Shown here: one piece after another, positions 1 to 12,636 of the stretch
Numbering within the stretch: the stretch's first letter is position 1
How the letters are laid out: each line of letters starts with the position of its first letter
DNA from: Geminicoccus harenae
Lineage (GTDB): Bacteria; Pseudomonadota; Alphaproteobacteria; Geminicoccales; Geminicoccaceae
Direction of reading: 5' to 3'
Length of the DNA stretch: 64,000 nt
Assembly (NCBI RefSeq): GCF_019800005.1
Contig: NZ_JABGCL010000002.1
Coordinates: 62,001-126,000, forward strand
Position numbers and translations under genes: made by a program
The notes under the pieces: generated by a model
The model's input: only the letters and a program-made list of their open reading frames with translations
Database searches by the model: none
What the model was told of the DNA's origin: nothing

Positions 1-2
1 AG

Positions 3-857
3 GTCCGCGTGCCCTGCCGGAACCCGGACCGGGCCCTTGTGCTCAAGCCGCTGGGGCAGGTCGGGCAGGTGACGCCGATCGAGACTGATCTCGGCCAGGA
101 CGAGCAACTGGCCCGCGCTCTTTCCGGCGTCGACGCGGTGGTGAACCTGGTGGGCATCCTCCACGAGCGTCGCGCCGGCGATTTCCAGCGCCTCCATGCG
201 CAGCTGCCCGAGCGGATCGGCCGCCTGGCCCCGGCAGGCGCCAAGCTCGTCCACATCTCGGCGATCGGCGCCGATTCGAACTCGCGCAGCATCTATGCCC
301 GCACCAAGGCCGCCGGCGAGCAGGGCCTGCTCCGGGCACGGCCGGATGCGGCGATCCTGCGGCCGTCCGTGGTGTTCGGGCCCGAGGACCAGTTCCTCAA
401 CCGGTTCGCAGCGATGTCGGCCACCATGCCGTTCCTGCCAGCGATCGGCGGCGGGCATACCCGGTTCCAGCCGGTCTATGTCGGCGATGTCGCCCGGGCG
501 ATCGTCGCGGCACTGGCAGGCCAGGCCAGGCCCGGCGTCATCTATGAGCTGGGCGGGCCGGAAGTGCTGAGTTTCCGCGAGACTCTAGTCTGGCTGCTGC
601 GGGTGCTGGGCCGCAAGCGGCGGATCATCAACGTCCCGTTCGGCGTGGCCGAGTTCCTGGGGCGGATCCTGCAGCATCTGCCGGCACCGCCGCTCACCCT
701 CGACCAGGTGGTGCAGCTACGCACCGACAACGTGGCGAGCCCGGACCGGCCGGGCTTGGTCGAGCTGGGCATTCCTCCGACACCGATGGAAGTCGTGGCG
801 CCGCCCTACCTCCAGCTGTTCGCCCGCCAGCAGGTCCGGACGCTTCCGGCGCAGTAG
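3..857 (+). CDS. NDUFA9-type NAD(P)-binding protein, 5' truncated
   Basis: The reading frame is open to the left edge of the window, so the true start and the N-terminal GxxGxxG nucleotide loop lie upstream; the first whole codon begins at base 3. The visible part is an extended short-chain dehydrogenase/epimerase of the complex I NDUFA9-like family. It shows a GVDAVVNLVGIL segment, a HISAIGAD strand and the YARTK motif (Tyr-x3-Lys) of the active site, followed by a substrate lobe with FQPVYVGDVARAI. Members are often linked to respiratory complex I or quinone metabolism, but the substrate cannot be read from the sequence. It ends in TAG 209 bases before gltD. Family confidence is good; physiological role is unknown. 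Confidence 0.85.
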   Translation, partial: VRVPCRNPDRALVLKPLGQVGQVTPIETDLGQDEQLARALSGVDAVVNLVGILHERRAGDFQRLHAQLPERIGRLAPAGAKLVHISAIGADSNSRSIYARTKAAGEQGLLRARPDAAILRPSVVFGPEDQFLNRFAAMSATMPFLPAIGGGHTRFQPVYVGDVARAIVAALAGQARPGVIYELGGPEVLSFRETLVWLLRVLGRKRRIINVPFGVAEFLGRILQHLPAPPLTLDQVVQLRTDNVASPDRPGLVELGIPPTPMEVVAPPYLQLFARQQVRTLPAQ

Positions 858-1012
858 TCCTGATATGAGACTATATCTCAGAAGCGGCTGAACGTGATGG
901 GCTGAGCCCGATGATCCCAGCAGTAGATCCAGAGAAACAAGTATCGAGTCGGGACCAAACTCTTGGCGTGAACTTTACCTGCCCCATCCTTCTCGTTTAG
1001 GACGCTTCCAAG

Positions 1013-1033
1013 GCGGCACGTCCCGCGTGCCGC
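1013..1033 (+). promoter_or_regulatory. GC-rich hairpin in gltD leader
   Basis: An 8-base perfect inverted repeat (GCGGCACG / CGTGCCGC) with loop TCCCG lies 33 bases upstream of the gltD ATG. No T-run follows. It would form a stable stem in the leader and could be an attenuator or a translation-modulating structure. The role is inferred only from position. Confidence 0.4.
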
Positions 1034-1066
1034 GGCTTCTGCAAGTCGTGCGTGAAGGACAGGGCG

Positions 1067-2518
1067 ATGGCCTCGAAGATGATGCAGTTCGTTGCCGTGC
1101 CGCAGACCCTGCCGCACAAGCGCAGCGCCGAGGAGCGGGTCCAGGATTTCGCCGAGATCTATGACCGCTTCCGACCGGAGCGTGCGTCCGAGCAGGCGTC
1201 GCGCTGCGAGCAGTGCGGCATCCCGTTCTGTCAGATCCACTGCCCGCTGCACAACAACATCCCCGACTGGCTGCGCATGACCGCCGAAGGGCGGCTCGAG
1301 GAGGCCTACGAGCTGAGCTCGGCCACCAGCGCCATGCCGGAGATCTGCGGCCGGATCTGTCCGCAGGATCGCTTGTGCGAAGGCAACTGCGTGATCGAGA
1401 AGGGCTTCAACTCGGTCACGATCGGCACGGTCGAGCGCTACATCAACGACACCGCCTTCGAGATGGGCTGGGTCAAGCCGCCCGTGCCGCTGCGTGAGCG
1501 GGACGGCCGCGTCGCCATCATCGGTGCTGGGCCCGCCGGCTATTCCGCTGCCTTCGAGCTGCGCCGCAAGGGCTGGCAGGTCGATGTCTACGACCGCTAC
1601 GACCGGGCGGGCGGGCTGCTGATGTACGGCATCCCCGGCTTCAAGCTGGAAAAGGAGGTCGTGGTCCGCCGCACGCGGCTGCTCGAGGAGGCAGGCGTGC
1701 GCTTCCACCTGAACTGCGACGTGGGCGCCCCCGGCCAGCCGGGCTTCGCCGAGTTGCGCGCCCGCTACGACGCCGTCTTCATCGGCACCGGGGTCTACAA
1801 GGCGCGCGCCCTGCAGGTGCCGGGTGTGGGCCTGCCGGGCGTTGTCCCGGCCCTGCACTACCTGACCGCGTCGAACCGCAAGAGCCTGGGTGACCAGGTG
1901 GCCGCGTTCGAGGACGGCAGCCTGAATGCCGCCGGCAAGCACGTGGTCGTGGTGGGCGGCGGCGACACCGCCATGGACTGCGTGCGCACCGCGATCCGCC
2001 AGGGCGCACTCTCGGTCAAATGCCTGTATCGGCGCGACAAGGAGAACATGCCGGGCTCGATGCGCGAGGTGAAGCATGCCGAGGAGGAGGGCGTGGAGTT
2101 CGTCTGGCTCTCCGCACCCGAGGCCTTTGTCGGCGATGCCCGGGTCGAGGCGGTGCGCGCGGTCCGCATGCGGCTGGGCGCCCCCGATTCCACCGGCCGC
2201 CAGTCGCCGGAGCCGGTGCCGGATTCGGGCTTCCGGTTGCCGGCCGACCTGGTGATCGCGGCGCTCGGCTTCGACCCCGAGGATCATCTCGCCATGTTCG
2301 GCGAGCCGGAGCTCAAGGTCTCGCGCTGGGGCACCATCACCATCGACTGGAACACCATGCAGACCAATCTGGCAGGCGTGTTCGCTGGCGGCGACATCGT
2401 GCGCGGCGCCTCCCTGGTGGTCTGGGGTGTCCGGGACGGCCGCGATGCCGCGGCCTCGATGCACCGCTATCTCCTGAACCGCACGGCCGGGCACGACGCG
2501 CTCGCCACGGCCGCCTGA
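1067..2518 (+). CDS. gltD: glutamate synthase small subunit
   Basis: This is the NADPH-oxidising beta subunit of glutamate synthase (GOGAT). It passes electrons through FAD and iron-sulfur clusters to GltB, which makes glutamate from glutamine and 2-oxoglutarate in the cytoplasm. From the chosen ATG the protein has 483 residues. Cluster cysteines are at 47, 50, 55, 59 and at 94, 98, 104, 108. The FAD loop GAGPAG is near 153-158 and the NADPH site GGGDTAMD near 297-304. A GTG five codons upstream is possible, but the ATG at 1067 has a better AGGACAGG ribosome site and gives the usual MASKMMQF-like N-terminus. It lies 12 bases upstream of gltB, so the two are one operon, in the reverse order to E. 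coli gltBD. Confidence 0.97.
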   Translation: MASKMMQFVAVPQTLPHKRSAEERVQDFAEIYDRFRPERASEQASRCEQCGIPFCQIHCPLHNNIPDWLRMTAEGRLEEAYELSSATSAMPEICGRICPQDRLCEGNCVIEKGFNSVTIGTVERYINDTAFEMGWVKPPVPLRERDGRVAIIGAGPAGYSAAFELRRKGWQVDVYDRYDRAGGLLMYGIPGFKLEKEVVVRRTRLLEEAGVRFHLNCDVGAPGQPGFAELRARYDAVFIGTGVYKARALQVPGVGLPGVVPALHYLTASNRKSLGDQVAAFEDGSLNAAGKHVVVVGGGDTAMDCVRTAIRQGALSVKCLYRRDKENMPGSMREVKHAEEEGVEFVWLSAPEAFVGDARVEAVRAVRMRLGAPDSTGRQSPEPVPDSGFRLPADLVIAALGFDPEDHLAMFGEPELKVSRWGTITIDWNTMQTNLAGVFAGGDIVRGASLVVWGVRDGRDAAASMHRYLLNRTAGHDALATAA

Positions 2519-2530
2519 GGGACGACGATC

Positions 2531-7076
<4,546 letters not shown>

Positions 7077-7084
<8 letters not shown>

Positions 7085-7637
7085 CCGGCCGGCGGGCCAA
7101 GCGGAGACCCAGGCGGAGGCGGCGGAGCGGATCCTCCGCCGGTCGCTGGAAGGGGACGAGCGGGTCCTGTGGACCGGCCGTCCCGAGCCGGCGGCCCTGG
7201 TCAGGATGGAGCGCAGATGGCGCCCGGGCGGGCTCGCTCTGGTCCTGATCGCGCTGTGGATCGCGTGGCGGACCGAGGCGCTGCTGCTGGCGGCGCTGGT
7301 GGCGGCGTTCGGTGTGAACGCGCTGACCCTGGCTTGGCGGGCGGCGCGGGCGGCACCCGGCATCCTCTATGCCGTCACCGACAAGCGGGTGCTGATCATC
7401 GATCCGGCACGGCTCCAGCCGGTGCAGCCTTATCCGTTCACTGCGCTGAAGCTCCAGCTTCGCCAGGCAGAAGGTGCCGAAACCGGCGACCTCCTGCTGC
7501 GGCGGCGCGATTTCTTCCCGGCCGCCATCGAGGGAGTGGCCCGCCAGCGCCGGCCGGTCTTCCAGGCGATCGACGATCCGCAGGCGGTGGCCGAGCTGAT
7601 CCGGCGCCAGGCGGTGCGGTTCGCACACGCGGCATGA
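7077..7637 (+). CDS. small PH-like membrane protein
   Basis: I cannot assign a function. The 186-residue product has an N-terminal cytoplasmic part, two hydrophobic stretches near residues 50-62 and 67-80, then a soluble part containing ILYAVTDKRVLIID, a pattern typical of bacterial PH-like (bPH) domain proteins. The proposed start is a TTG overlapping the last codons of gltB by 8 bases, which suggests coupling to the glt operon; no better ATG or GTG is seen before the membrane segment. A link to glutamate synthase is only positional. Translation start confidence is low and family confidence is moderate. Confidence 0.65.
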
Positions 7638-7756
7638 AACGTCGCATCTCCGCCACGGTAGCGTGAGCAGTGCCCAACCGGGTCGGAACATTTATTGACA
7701 GTAGATTAACAAAAAAACCATCTGGCCTGAGAACACAGATACAGGGCCAGGGACAG

Positions 7757-9127
7757 ATGTCGCGTTTGCTTCGCTGGATGTTGCTCGGCAGTTGCGCCCT
7801 CCACCTTGTCCCGCTCGCCGCCGAGCAGGCCCGGGCTTCCGGGTATTCGATCCGCGAGCAGAGCGCGGTCGGCCAGGGCAGCTCGTTCGCCGGCATGACC
7901 GCGGGCGAGGGCGGCCTGTCGGCGATGTTCTTCAACCCGGCCGCCCTGGGCTTCGCCACCGCGCCTACGATCGAGCAGCACGTCACCCTGGTGGTGCCGG
8001 ACGCGGAGCTGGTCTCGTCCTCGGCCTCCACGGTGCTGGGCACGCCCATCGGCGGGCGCAACCGCCAGGGCGACGTGTTCCCCGACGTGGGTGTGCCAGC
8101 ACTCTATGCCGCCTATCCGGTGGACGAGCGCTGGACGCTGGGCCTTTCGGTCAATGCCCCCTATGGGCTCGGTTCCAAGTATGACGAGGACTGGGTCGGC
8201 CGCTACCATGCGGTCAAGTCGAAGCTGTTCTCGGTCAACGCCACGCCGACCGTGGCCTATCGGCCGGTCTCCTGGCTGACCCTGGGCGGCGGGATCAGCG
8301 CGCAGTATCTCCATGCCGAGCTGACCAATGCCGTGGATTTCGGCACGATCGGCGCACTGCTCCAGCAGCGCACCGGCGCCAACCTGCCGATCGCACCGGT
8401 GCCGGGCGCCCAGGACGGCAAGGCCAAGGTGGAGGGCGACGACATCGGCTTCGGCGTGGTGCTGGGCGCCATCGCCGAGCCGGTGGCGGGCACGAGGCTG
8501 GGCGTCTCCTACCGCTCGCAGATCAGCCAGTCGCTCAAGGGCGACGCCGATTTCGACCTGGGCACGTCCGGCATGGGGTCCATCATCTCCGCCGCCACCG
8601 GCCAGTTCGTGGACGGGGGCGCCAGGGCATCGCTCACCACCCCCACCACCGTCTCGCTCGGCGTCTCCCAGGCGGTCGGCAGCGACCTGACCCTGCTGGC
8701 CGACCTCCAGTGGACCGACTGGTCGCAGTTCGACGAATTGCGCATCGACTTCGACAACCCGGCCCAGGCGGCGAGCGTCACCACCCAGAACTGGAGCGAC
8801 ACCTGGTTCGCCTCGGTGGGTGCCGCCTACCGGCTGAACGAGCAATGGACGCTGCGGGCCGGTGCCGCGTTCGACCAGTCGCCGGTACCCAATAACGACC
8901 GCACGCCGCGCATCCCGGACGCCGACCGCTACTGGCTCTCGGCCGGGGTCTCCTGGGCGCCCTGGCAGGACTGGACCTTCGACCTCGGCTACTCCCACAT
9001 CTTCCTGGAAGACACCGAGGTCGACCTGACTGCCGGCGGTGCGGGCAACGCCACGCGCGGCAATCTCTCGGCCAACTACGAGAGCCAGATCAACATCATC
9101 GCGGTGGCGGCACGGGTCGCGTTCTGA
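7757..9127 (+). CDS. OMPP1/FadL/TodX family outer membrane protein
   Basis: This 456-residue protein is predicted to be an outer-membrane beta-barrel for hydrophobic compounds such as long-chain fatty acids or aromatics. A signal peptide runs from residue 1 to about 27 (hydrophobic core around LLGSCALHLVPLA, cut after ARAS). The mature N-terminus GYSIREQSAVGQGSSFAG and the early NPA segment (FFNPAALGF) are hallmarks of FadL, where the N-terminus plugs the barrel. The ATG at 7757 was chosen because it starts the signal peptide and follows AGGGACAG. The upstream gap is unusually AT-rich and contains TTGACA at 7695-7700, a possible -35 without a convincing -10. Substrate unknown. Confidence 0.9.
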   Translation: MSRLLRWMLLGSCALHLVPLAAEQARASGYSIREQSAVGQGSSFAGMTAGEGGLSAMFFNPAALGFATAPTIEQHVTLVVPDAELVSSSASTVLGTPIGGRNRQGDVFPDVGVPALYAAYPVDERWTLGLSVNAPYGLGSKYDEDWVGRYHAVKSKLFSVNATPTVAYRPVSWLTLGGGISAQYLHAELTNAVDFGTIGALLQQRTGANLPIAPVPGAQDGKAKVEGDDIGFGVVLGAIAEPVAGTRLGVSYRSQISQSLKGDADFDLGTSGMGSIISAATGQFVDGGARASLTTPTTVSLGVSQAVGSDLTLLADLQWTDWSQFDELRIDFDNPAQAASVTTQNWSDTWFASVGAAYRLNEQWTLRAGAAFDQSPVPNNDRTPRIPDADRYWLSAGVSWAPWQDWTFDLGYSHIFLEDTEVDLTAGGAGNATRGNLSANYESQINIIAVAARVAF

Positions 9128-9220
9128 GGCAGGAGGGCTTCCCGGCTGCCTGTCATCGGTCTGCCACGGGGCCATGCTAGCCGGGTCCGGTAGACGAACA
9201 TCGCGGGACCGCTCAAGCTC

Positions 9221-9712
9221 ATGGCCCCTGCCGCATTGGAAGAGTTCCCGAAGATCGGCCCGCTGCAGGGCTTGCCCGCCGCGGCCCTGGCCGATCTCTA
9301 CCGGCAGTGTCGTCGCATCGAGCACGAGGCCGGCCAGATCCTGGATCAGCCTGCCGCCGAGGACGGTGTCCTCCTGATCCTGGAAGGCGAGGCCGAAATC
9401 CGCCACCACCGGCCGCCCGCACGGCCCTTATGGCTGGAGAGTCTGGGCCCGGGCAGCCTGATCGGTGCGTTCGCCCTCCTGGACAGGCCGCGCGAGCACT
9501 GCACCATCCAGGCATTGACCCCGATCCGGATGGTCCTGATCCCGCCCGACCTGTTCCGCTCCCTCCTGGAGCGGCATGCCTGCGTGAGCATGCGGCTGCT
9601 GCATGAACTGATCCGCAGGGTCCATGGTCTCGACGACCGGCTGGCCACGCTGACCAGGGCCCAGGCCGAGATCGAGCAGGTCCGCCGGAACCTGATGCGC
9701 TTCATCTGCTGA
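9221..9712 (+). CDS. cyclic nucleotide-binding-fold protein, no HTH
   Basis: This 163-residue protein consists of one cNMP-binding beta-roll followed by a C-terminal helix; there is no DNA-binding HTH, so it is not a full Crp/Fnr regulator. The fold is recognised from LILEGEAEI, GPGSLIGAFALLDRPRE (about 77-92) and the final strand RMVLIPPDLFRSLL. The phosphate-binding cassette is poorly conserved: the usual Gly-Glu and Arg-Ala pairs read as Gly-Ala and Arg-Glu, so nucleotide binding is doubtful. It stands alone between the porin and the RTX gene in the same direction. It could be a small regulatory subunit. Fold confidence is good, function unknown. Confidence 0.75.
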   Translation: MAPAALEEFPKIGPLQGLPAAALADLYRQCRRIEHEAGQILDQPAAEDGVLLILEGEAEIRHHRPPARPLWLESLGPGSLIGAFALLDRPREHCTIQALTPIRMVLIPPDLFRSLLERHACVSMRLLHELIRRVHGLDDRLATLTRAQAEIEQVRRNLMRFIC

Positions 9713-9941
9713 AGGCGCGGACCCGTCCCGGACCTCTGCCAGGACCTCGTCCGAATCCCAATTCTCGGCTGCACCTCGTTTGGTCATTCATTGGTGGATG
9801 ACCGCTGCGGTACCAAGTGTCGATTTCTTGCTGCATCTAGTAGATTTCATTAAGGCACACGGGATGCATCATGATGCCCGGAAAGATATGCAAACATCTG
9901 CCGGAAATGAATCCCTGAATATTCGTACTGAAGAGGAATCA

Positions 9942-11111
9942 ATGCAGATCATCGGAACTCCATCCAATGACTTGTTGAACGGAAGCACAGGTGATGACGT
10001 GATGATCGGGCTGCAGGGCGATGACCGGCTGCTCGGTGCTGCAGGGAACGATCTGTATTTTTTCTCGGGAATGTTCGGGAAGGACACGATCGAGGACAGC
10101 ACCGGTAGCGGCGACGAGATCAGGCTCGGGCCGGCGATCCGGTTCCGGCAGCTGAACCTGTCGCAGACCGACGCCGGGCTGCGGATCATCGACACTGCCA
10201 CCGACAGCGAAATCCTGGTCCGCGGCCAGTACGGAACACCAGGCGGCGTCATCGAGAAGCTGAGCCTTGCCTTCAACAACACGAGCTATGTCTGGAACGG
10301 CACCGGTTTCGTCCTGCAACTGCGGCCCGATCAACAGGGCACGGACGGTGACAACTTGAAAGTGCTCGGCAGCGGCAACGACTATTTCGCGGGGCTTGGC
10401 GGTGATGACGTCATCTTCGGTGCAGCCGGCAACGATACGCTGGACGGTGGCGCCGGTCGCGATCGGTTGGCCGGCGGCATGGGTGACGACGAGTTGTTCG
10501 GCGGCGCCGGCAACGACCGCCTGGACGGAGGCAGCGACCTGGACCTGATCTTCGGCCAGGACGGCGACGACTTCCTGCTAGGTGGCGACGGTGCCGATCG
10601 ACTCCATGGCGATGCGGGCCGCGACCTGATCTTCGGCGGCATCGGCGACGACTGGATCGAGGGCGGTGCCGGTGGCGACCTCAAGCTGGCCGGCGGGCTC
10701 GGCGACGATCAAATCTTCGGCGGGACCGGCAACGACCTGCTCGACGGTGGTTCCGGCAATGATCAGCTGAATGGCGATGCTGGCACCGACGAGCTGGTCG
10801 GCGGTGCCGGCGACGACATCCTGTCCGGTGGCACTGGCCAGGACCGGCTGGTGGGTGGCTTCGGCGACGACCGGCTCCTCGGTGGCACGGGGGATGTTCT
10901 GCTGATCGGCGGTCGGGGCAACGACTTCCTCGATGGCGGCGAGGGGACCGACACCGCCAGCTACAATGGCCCGGCCGCCCGCTACCGGATCGAGGAGACC
11001 TCGACCGGCTGGCGGGTCACCGACAGCGCCCCGCTGGGCAATCTCGGCGTGGACCTGCTCACCAGCGTCGAGCAACTACAGTTCAGCGACCAGCTCGTCA
11101 TGCTGGGCTGA
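9942..11111 (+). CDS. RTX calcium-binding protein
   Basis: The 389-residue product is dominated by nonapeptide repeats of the GGxGxDxLx type. Two or three lie at the N-terminus (for example GLQGDDRLL), and about twenty run in tandem from about residue 150 to 340. Such repeats form a calcium-loaded beta-roll and usually mark proteins exported by type I secretion. Between the blocks is a non-repetitive domain resembling the haemolysin-type calcium-binding related module. The C-terminus (YRIEETSTGWRVTD onward) matches the common end of RTX proteins. The ATG at 9942 has a strong GAAGAGG site; an upstream TTG would add 54 residues of less convincing sequence. No secretion genes are nearby. Cargo or enzymatic function is not evident. 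Confidence 0.88.
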   Translation: MQIIGTPSNDLLNGSTGDDVMIGLQGDDRLLGAAGNDLYFFSGMFGKDTIEDSTGSGDEIRLGPAIRFRQLNLSQTDAGLRIIDTATDSEILVRGQYGTPGGVIEKLSLAFNNTSYVWNGTGFVLQLRPDQQGTDGDNLKVLGSGNDYFAGLGGDDVIFGAAGNDTLDGGAGRDRLAGGMGDDELFGGAGNDRLDGGSDLDLIFGQDGDDFLLGGDGADRLHGDAGRDLIFGGIGDDWIEGGAGGDLKLAGGLGDDQIFGGTGNDLLDGGSGNDQLNGDAGTDELVGGAGDDILSGGTGQDRLVGGFGDDRLLGGTGDVLLIGGRGNDFLDGGEGTDTASYNGPAARYRIEETSTGWRVTDSAPLGNLGVDLLTSVEQLQFSDQLVMLG

Positions 11112-11129
11112 GCCGGGCGGTCGGGCCCC

Positions 11130-11246
11130 CTACCAGCTCGAGCCCAGGCCCAGCCGCTCCAGGATCCGCAGCCGCACCAGCCCGGAATCGTTGCGGTGGC
11201 ACGGGTAGGTCCGGTCGACCCGCAGCTCCTCGACGATCCGGGCCGG
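11130..11246. repeat. displaced copy of ABC ATPase 3' end (copy 1)
   Basis: These 117 bases align with the last 123 bases of the intact ABC ATPase gene at 11845-11967. By hand I count about 11 mismatches and one 6-base gap. The repeat is direct, both copies end at the ATPase stop codon, and it now encodes the tail of the vapC remnant. Confidence 0.9.
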
Positions 11247-11492
11247 ACATGAATGAAGCACCCACGGTCGTGCCAGCAGCCGGGTCGGCGCGCCGACGGC
11301 CGGTGCGGCTTCGGCAAGCCGATGATCGACCGTATGGACGGTGGCGCCGTGGGCCGATGCAACCGCCAGGTGCATCGCGTCACCGGCGCGGAGCCCGAGC
11401 AGGTGCTGGTCCGCCAGCCAGTTCTGGACGCGCGCCGTCATTGGCTCGCTGGCAAACGCCGCCACGAGCAGCGACGTGTCGAGATAGAGCAT
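11130..11492 (-). pseudogene. truncated VapC-like PIN toxin fused to ATPase tail
   Basis: The reading frame starts like a type II toxin of the PIN/VapC family (MLYLDTSLLVAAF, first catalytic Asp at residue 5) and contains the late PIN motif GLRAGDAMHLAVA and the strand TVHTVDHRL. Family members have about 50-60 residues between the first helix and GLRAGDA, including a conserved acidic TEF/TEV site; here these are missing, with NWLADQHLLGLRAGDA joined directly. The normal end after TRLLA is also lost, and the frame runs on into 38 residues copied from the neighbouring ATPase (PARIVEELRVDR onward). The ATG overlaps the vapB stop by one base. An active nuclease is very unlikely. Confidence 0.8.
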
Positions 11493-11734
11493 CAGAAGCG
11501 ATCGCCATCTCGCATCGAGCGCACCAGCTCGGCAGCGTTCTCGGCCGGTGGCGGCATGGCCGCCGTCATGGCGCTGAGCCGGGCCGCGTCGATCCTCCTA
11601 CGTGGCTTGGCTACCGCGGCAAGTCCGGCTACCGGCTTGGCGCGCCGGGTGATCTCGATGGATTCTCCCGCCTCGGCCCGGTCGACCAGCTCGCTCAAGC
11701 GCGCCTTCGCATCCGCCAGGGTGAACCTGTCCAT
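11492..11734 (-). CDS. VapB/Phd-type antitoxin
   Basis: This 80-residue protein has the Phd/YefM-type N-terminus that binds DNA and dimerises (FTLADAKARLSELVDRAEAG, then IEITRRAKPVAGL), followed by a flexible, charged C-terminal half that normally wraps the toxin. It precedes the damaged vapC gene with a TGATG junction, the standard antitoxin-first order. The ATG at 11734 is chosen because it gives the canonical start and has CAGGA upstream. It appears intact, so it may persist as an orphan antitoxin or autorepressor. Upstream palindromes at 11745-11762 and 11767-11782 are candidate operators. Confidence 0.85.
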   Translation of the reverse strand: MDRFTLADAKARLSELVDRAEAGESIEITRRAKPVAGLAAVAKPRRRIDAARLSAMTAAMPPPAENAAELVRSMRDGDRF

Positions 11735-11744
11735 GGCATGTTCC

Positions 11745-11782
11745 TGACCATCCAGATGGTCATGTCGCATGTCCGGACATGC
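11745..11782 (-). promoter_or_regulatory. two inverted repeats upstream of antitoxin gene
   Basis: Immediately upstream of the antitoxin start lie TGACCAT-n4-ATGGTCA (11745-11762) and a perfect 16-base palindrome GCATGTCCGGACATGC (11767-11782). Antitoxins of this class usually autoregulate through such sites, so these are likely operators. The half-sequence CCGGACATG recurs at 11243-11251 beside repeat copy 1. Confidence 0.6.
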
Positions 11783-11844
11783 GCCTCCATCGCGTCGTGA
11801 TGCGCCCGGTCGGCGGCGACCGGGTCCCGCGCTGCTTGGCGCCG

Positions 11845-11967
11845 CTACCAGCTCCCGCCCAGGCCCAGCCGCTCCAGGATCCGCTGGCGCAGCCGCACCA
11901 GCTCGGGGTCGTCGCGGTGGCGCGGGTAGGGGCGGTCGACCCGCAGTTCCTCGACGATGCGGGCCGG
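11845..11967. repeat. 3' end of ABC ATPase gene (copy 2, intact)
   Basis: This is the intact partner of the direct repeat at 11130-11246. It contains an extra 6 bases (TGGCGC) absent from copy 1. The two copies enclose the vapBC remnant. Confidence 0.9.
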
Positions 11968-12636
11968 CCGGTCGCTGAACACGATCACCCGGGTCGCCAG
12001 GAACAGCGCTTCCTCGATGTCGTGGGTCACCATCAGCGCGGTGAAGCCGGCGCGCTGCCAGAGCGAGACCAGCTCGCCCTGCATGGTGAGCCGGGTGAGC
12101 GAATCGAGCTTGCCCAGCGGCTCGTCCAGGATCAGCAGGCGCGGGTCGTTGACCAGGGCGCGGGCCAGGGCCGCCCGCTGCGCCATCCCGCCCGAGAGCT
12201 GGTGGGGCAAAGCACTGGCGAACCGGGCGAGGCCCACCAGCTCCAGCGCCTGGTCGACCCGGTGGCGCTGGCTCTTCAGGATGCCGCGCGCCTCCAGGCC
12301 CAGCGCCACGTTGTCCCAGACCGTGCGCCAGGGGTAGAGGGTCGGGTCCTGAAACACCACGACCCGGGACGGGTCCGGCCCGGTGATGGGCAGGCCATCG
12401 GCCAGGATCCGGCCGCCGCGCGGCGGCTCCAGCCCGGCGATCAGCCGGAGCAGGGTGGACTTGCCGCAGCCCGAGGGGCCCAGCAGCGCCACGAACTCGC
12501 CGGGCTCGATGTCCAGGGCGATGTCCTGGAGCACGGGCAGCAGCTCGTCCTGCAGGACGAAGCCGTGGCTGACCCGCTCGACCGACAGGGCCATTCCGGG
12601 CGGCAGTGCTGCCGGGGCCAGCGCGGCGCTCACCAT
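11845..12636 (-). CDS. NitT/TauT-type ABC transporter ATPase
   Basis: This 263-residue protein is the cytoplasmic ATPase of a nitrate/sulfonate/taurine-class importer. Walker A GPSGCGKS is at 53-60, the signature LSGGMAQR at 147-154 and Walker B LLILDEP at 167-173, followed by the switch His in VTHDIEEAL. The PWRTVWDNVALGLE segment after the Q-loop is characteristic of the SsuB/TauB/NrtD group. Its ATG overlaps the permease stop by 7 bases, so it is the last gene of the operon. The final 123 bases of the gene are duplicated at 11130-11246. Substrate cannot be inferred from the ATPase. Confidence 0.93.
   Translation of the reverse strand: MVSAALAPAALPPGMALSVERVSHGFVLQDELLPVLQDIALDIEPGEFVALLGPSGCGKSTLLRLIAGLEPPRGGRILADGLPITGPDPSRVVVFQDPTLYPWRTVWDNVALGLEARGILKSQRHRVDQALELVGLARFASALPHQLSGGMAQRAALARALVNDPRLLILDEPLGKLDSLTRLTMQGELVSLWQRAGFTALMVTHDIEEALFLATRVIVFSDRPARIVEELRVDRPYPRHRDDPELVRLRQRILERLGLGGSW

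Noticed and set aside
7691..7725. Promoter for the FadL gene with TTGACA at 7695.
   Set aside because: No acceptable -10 element is found at 16-18 bases, so it is mentioned only in the gene entry.
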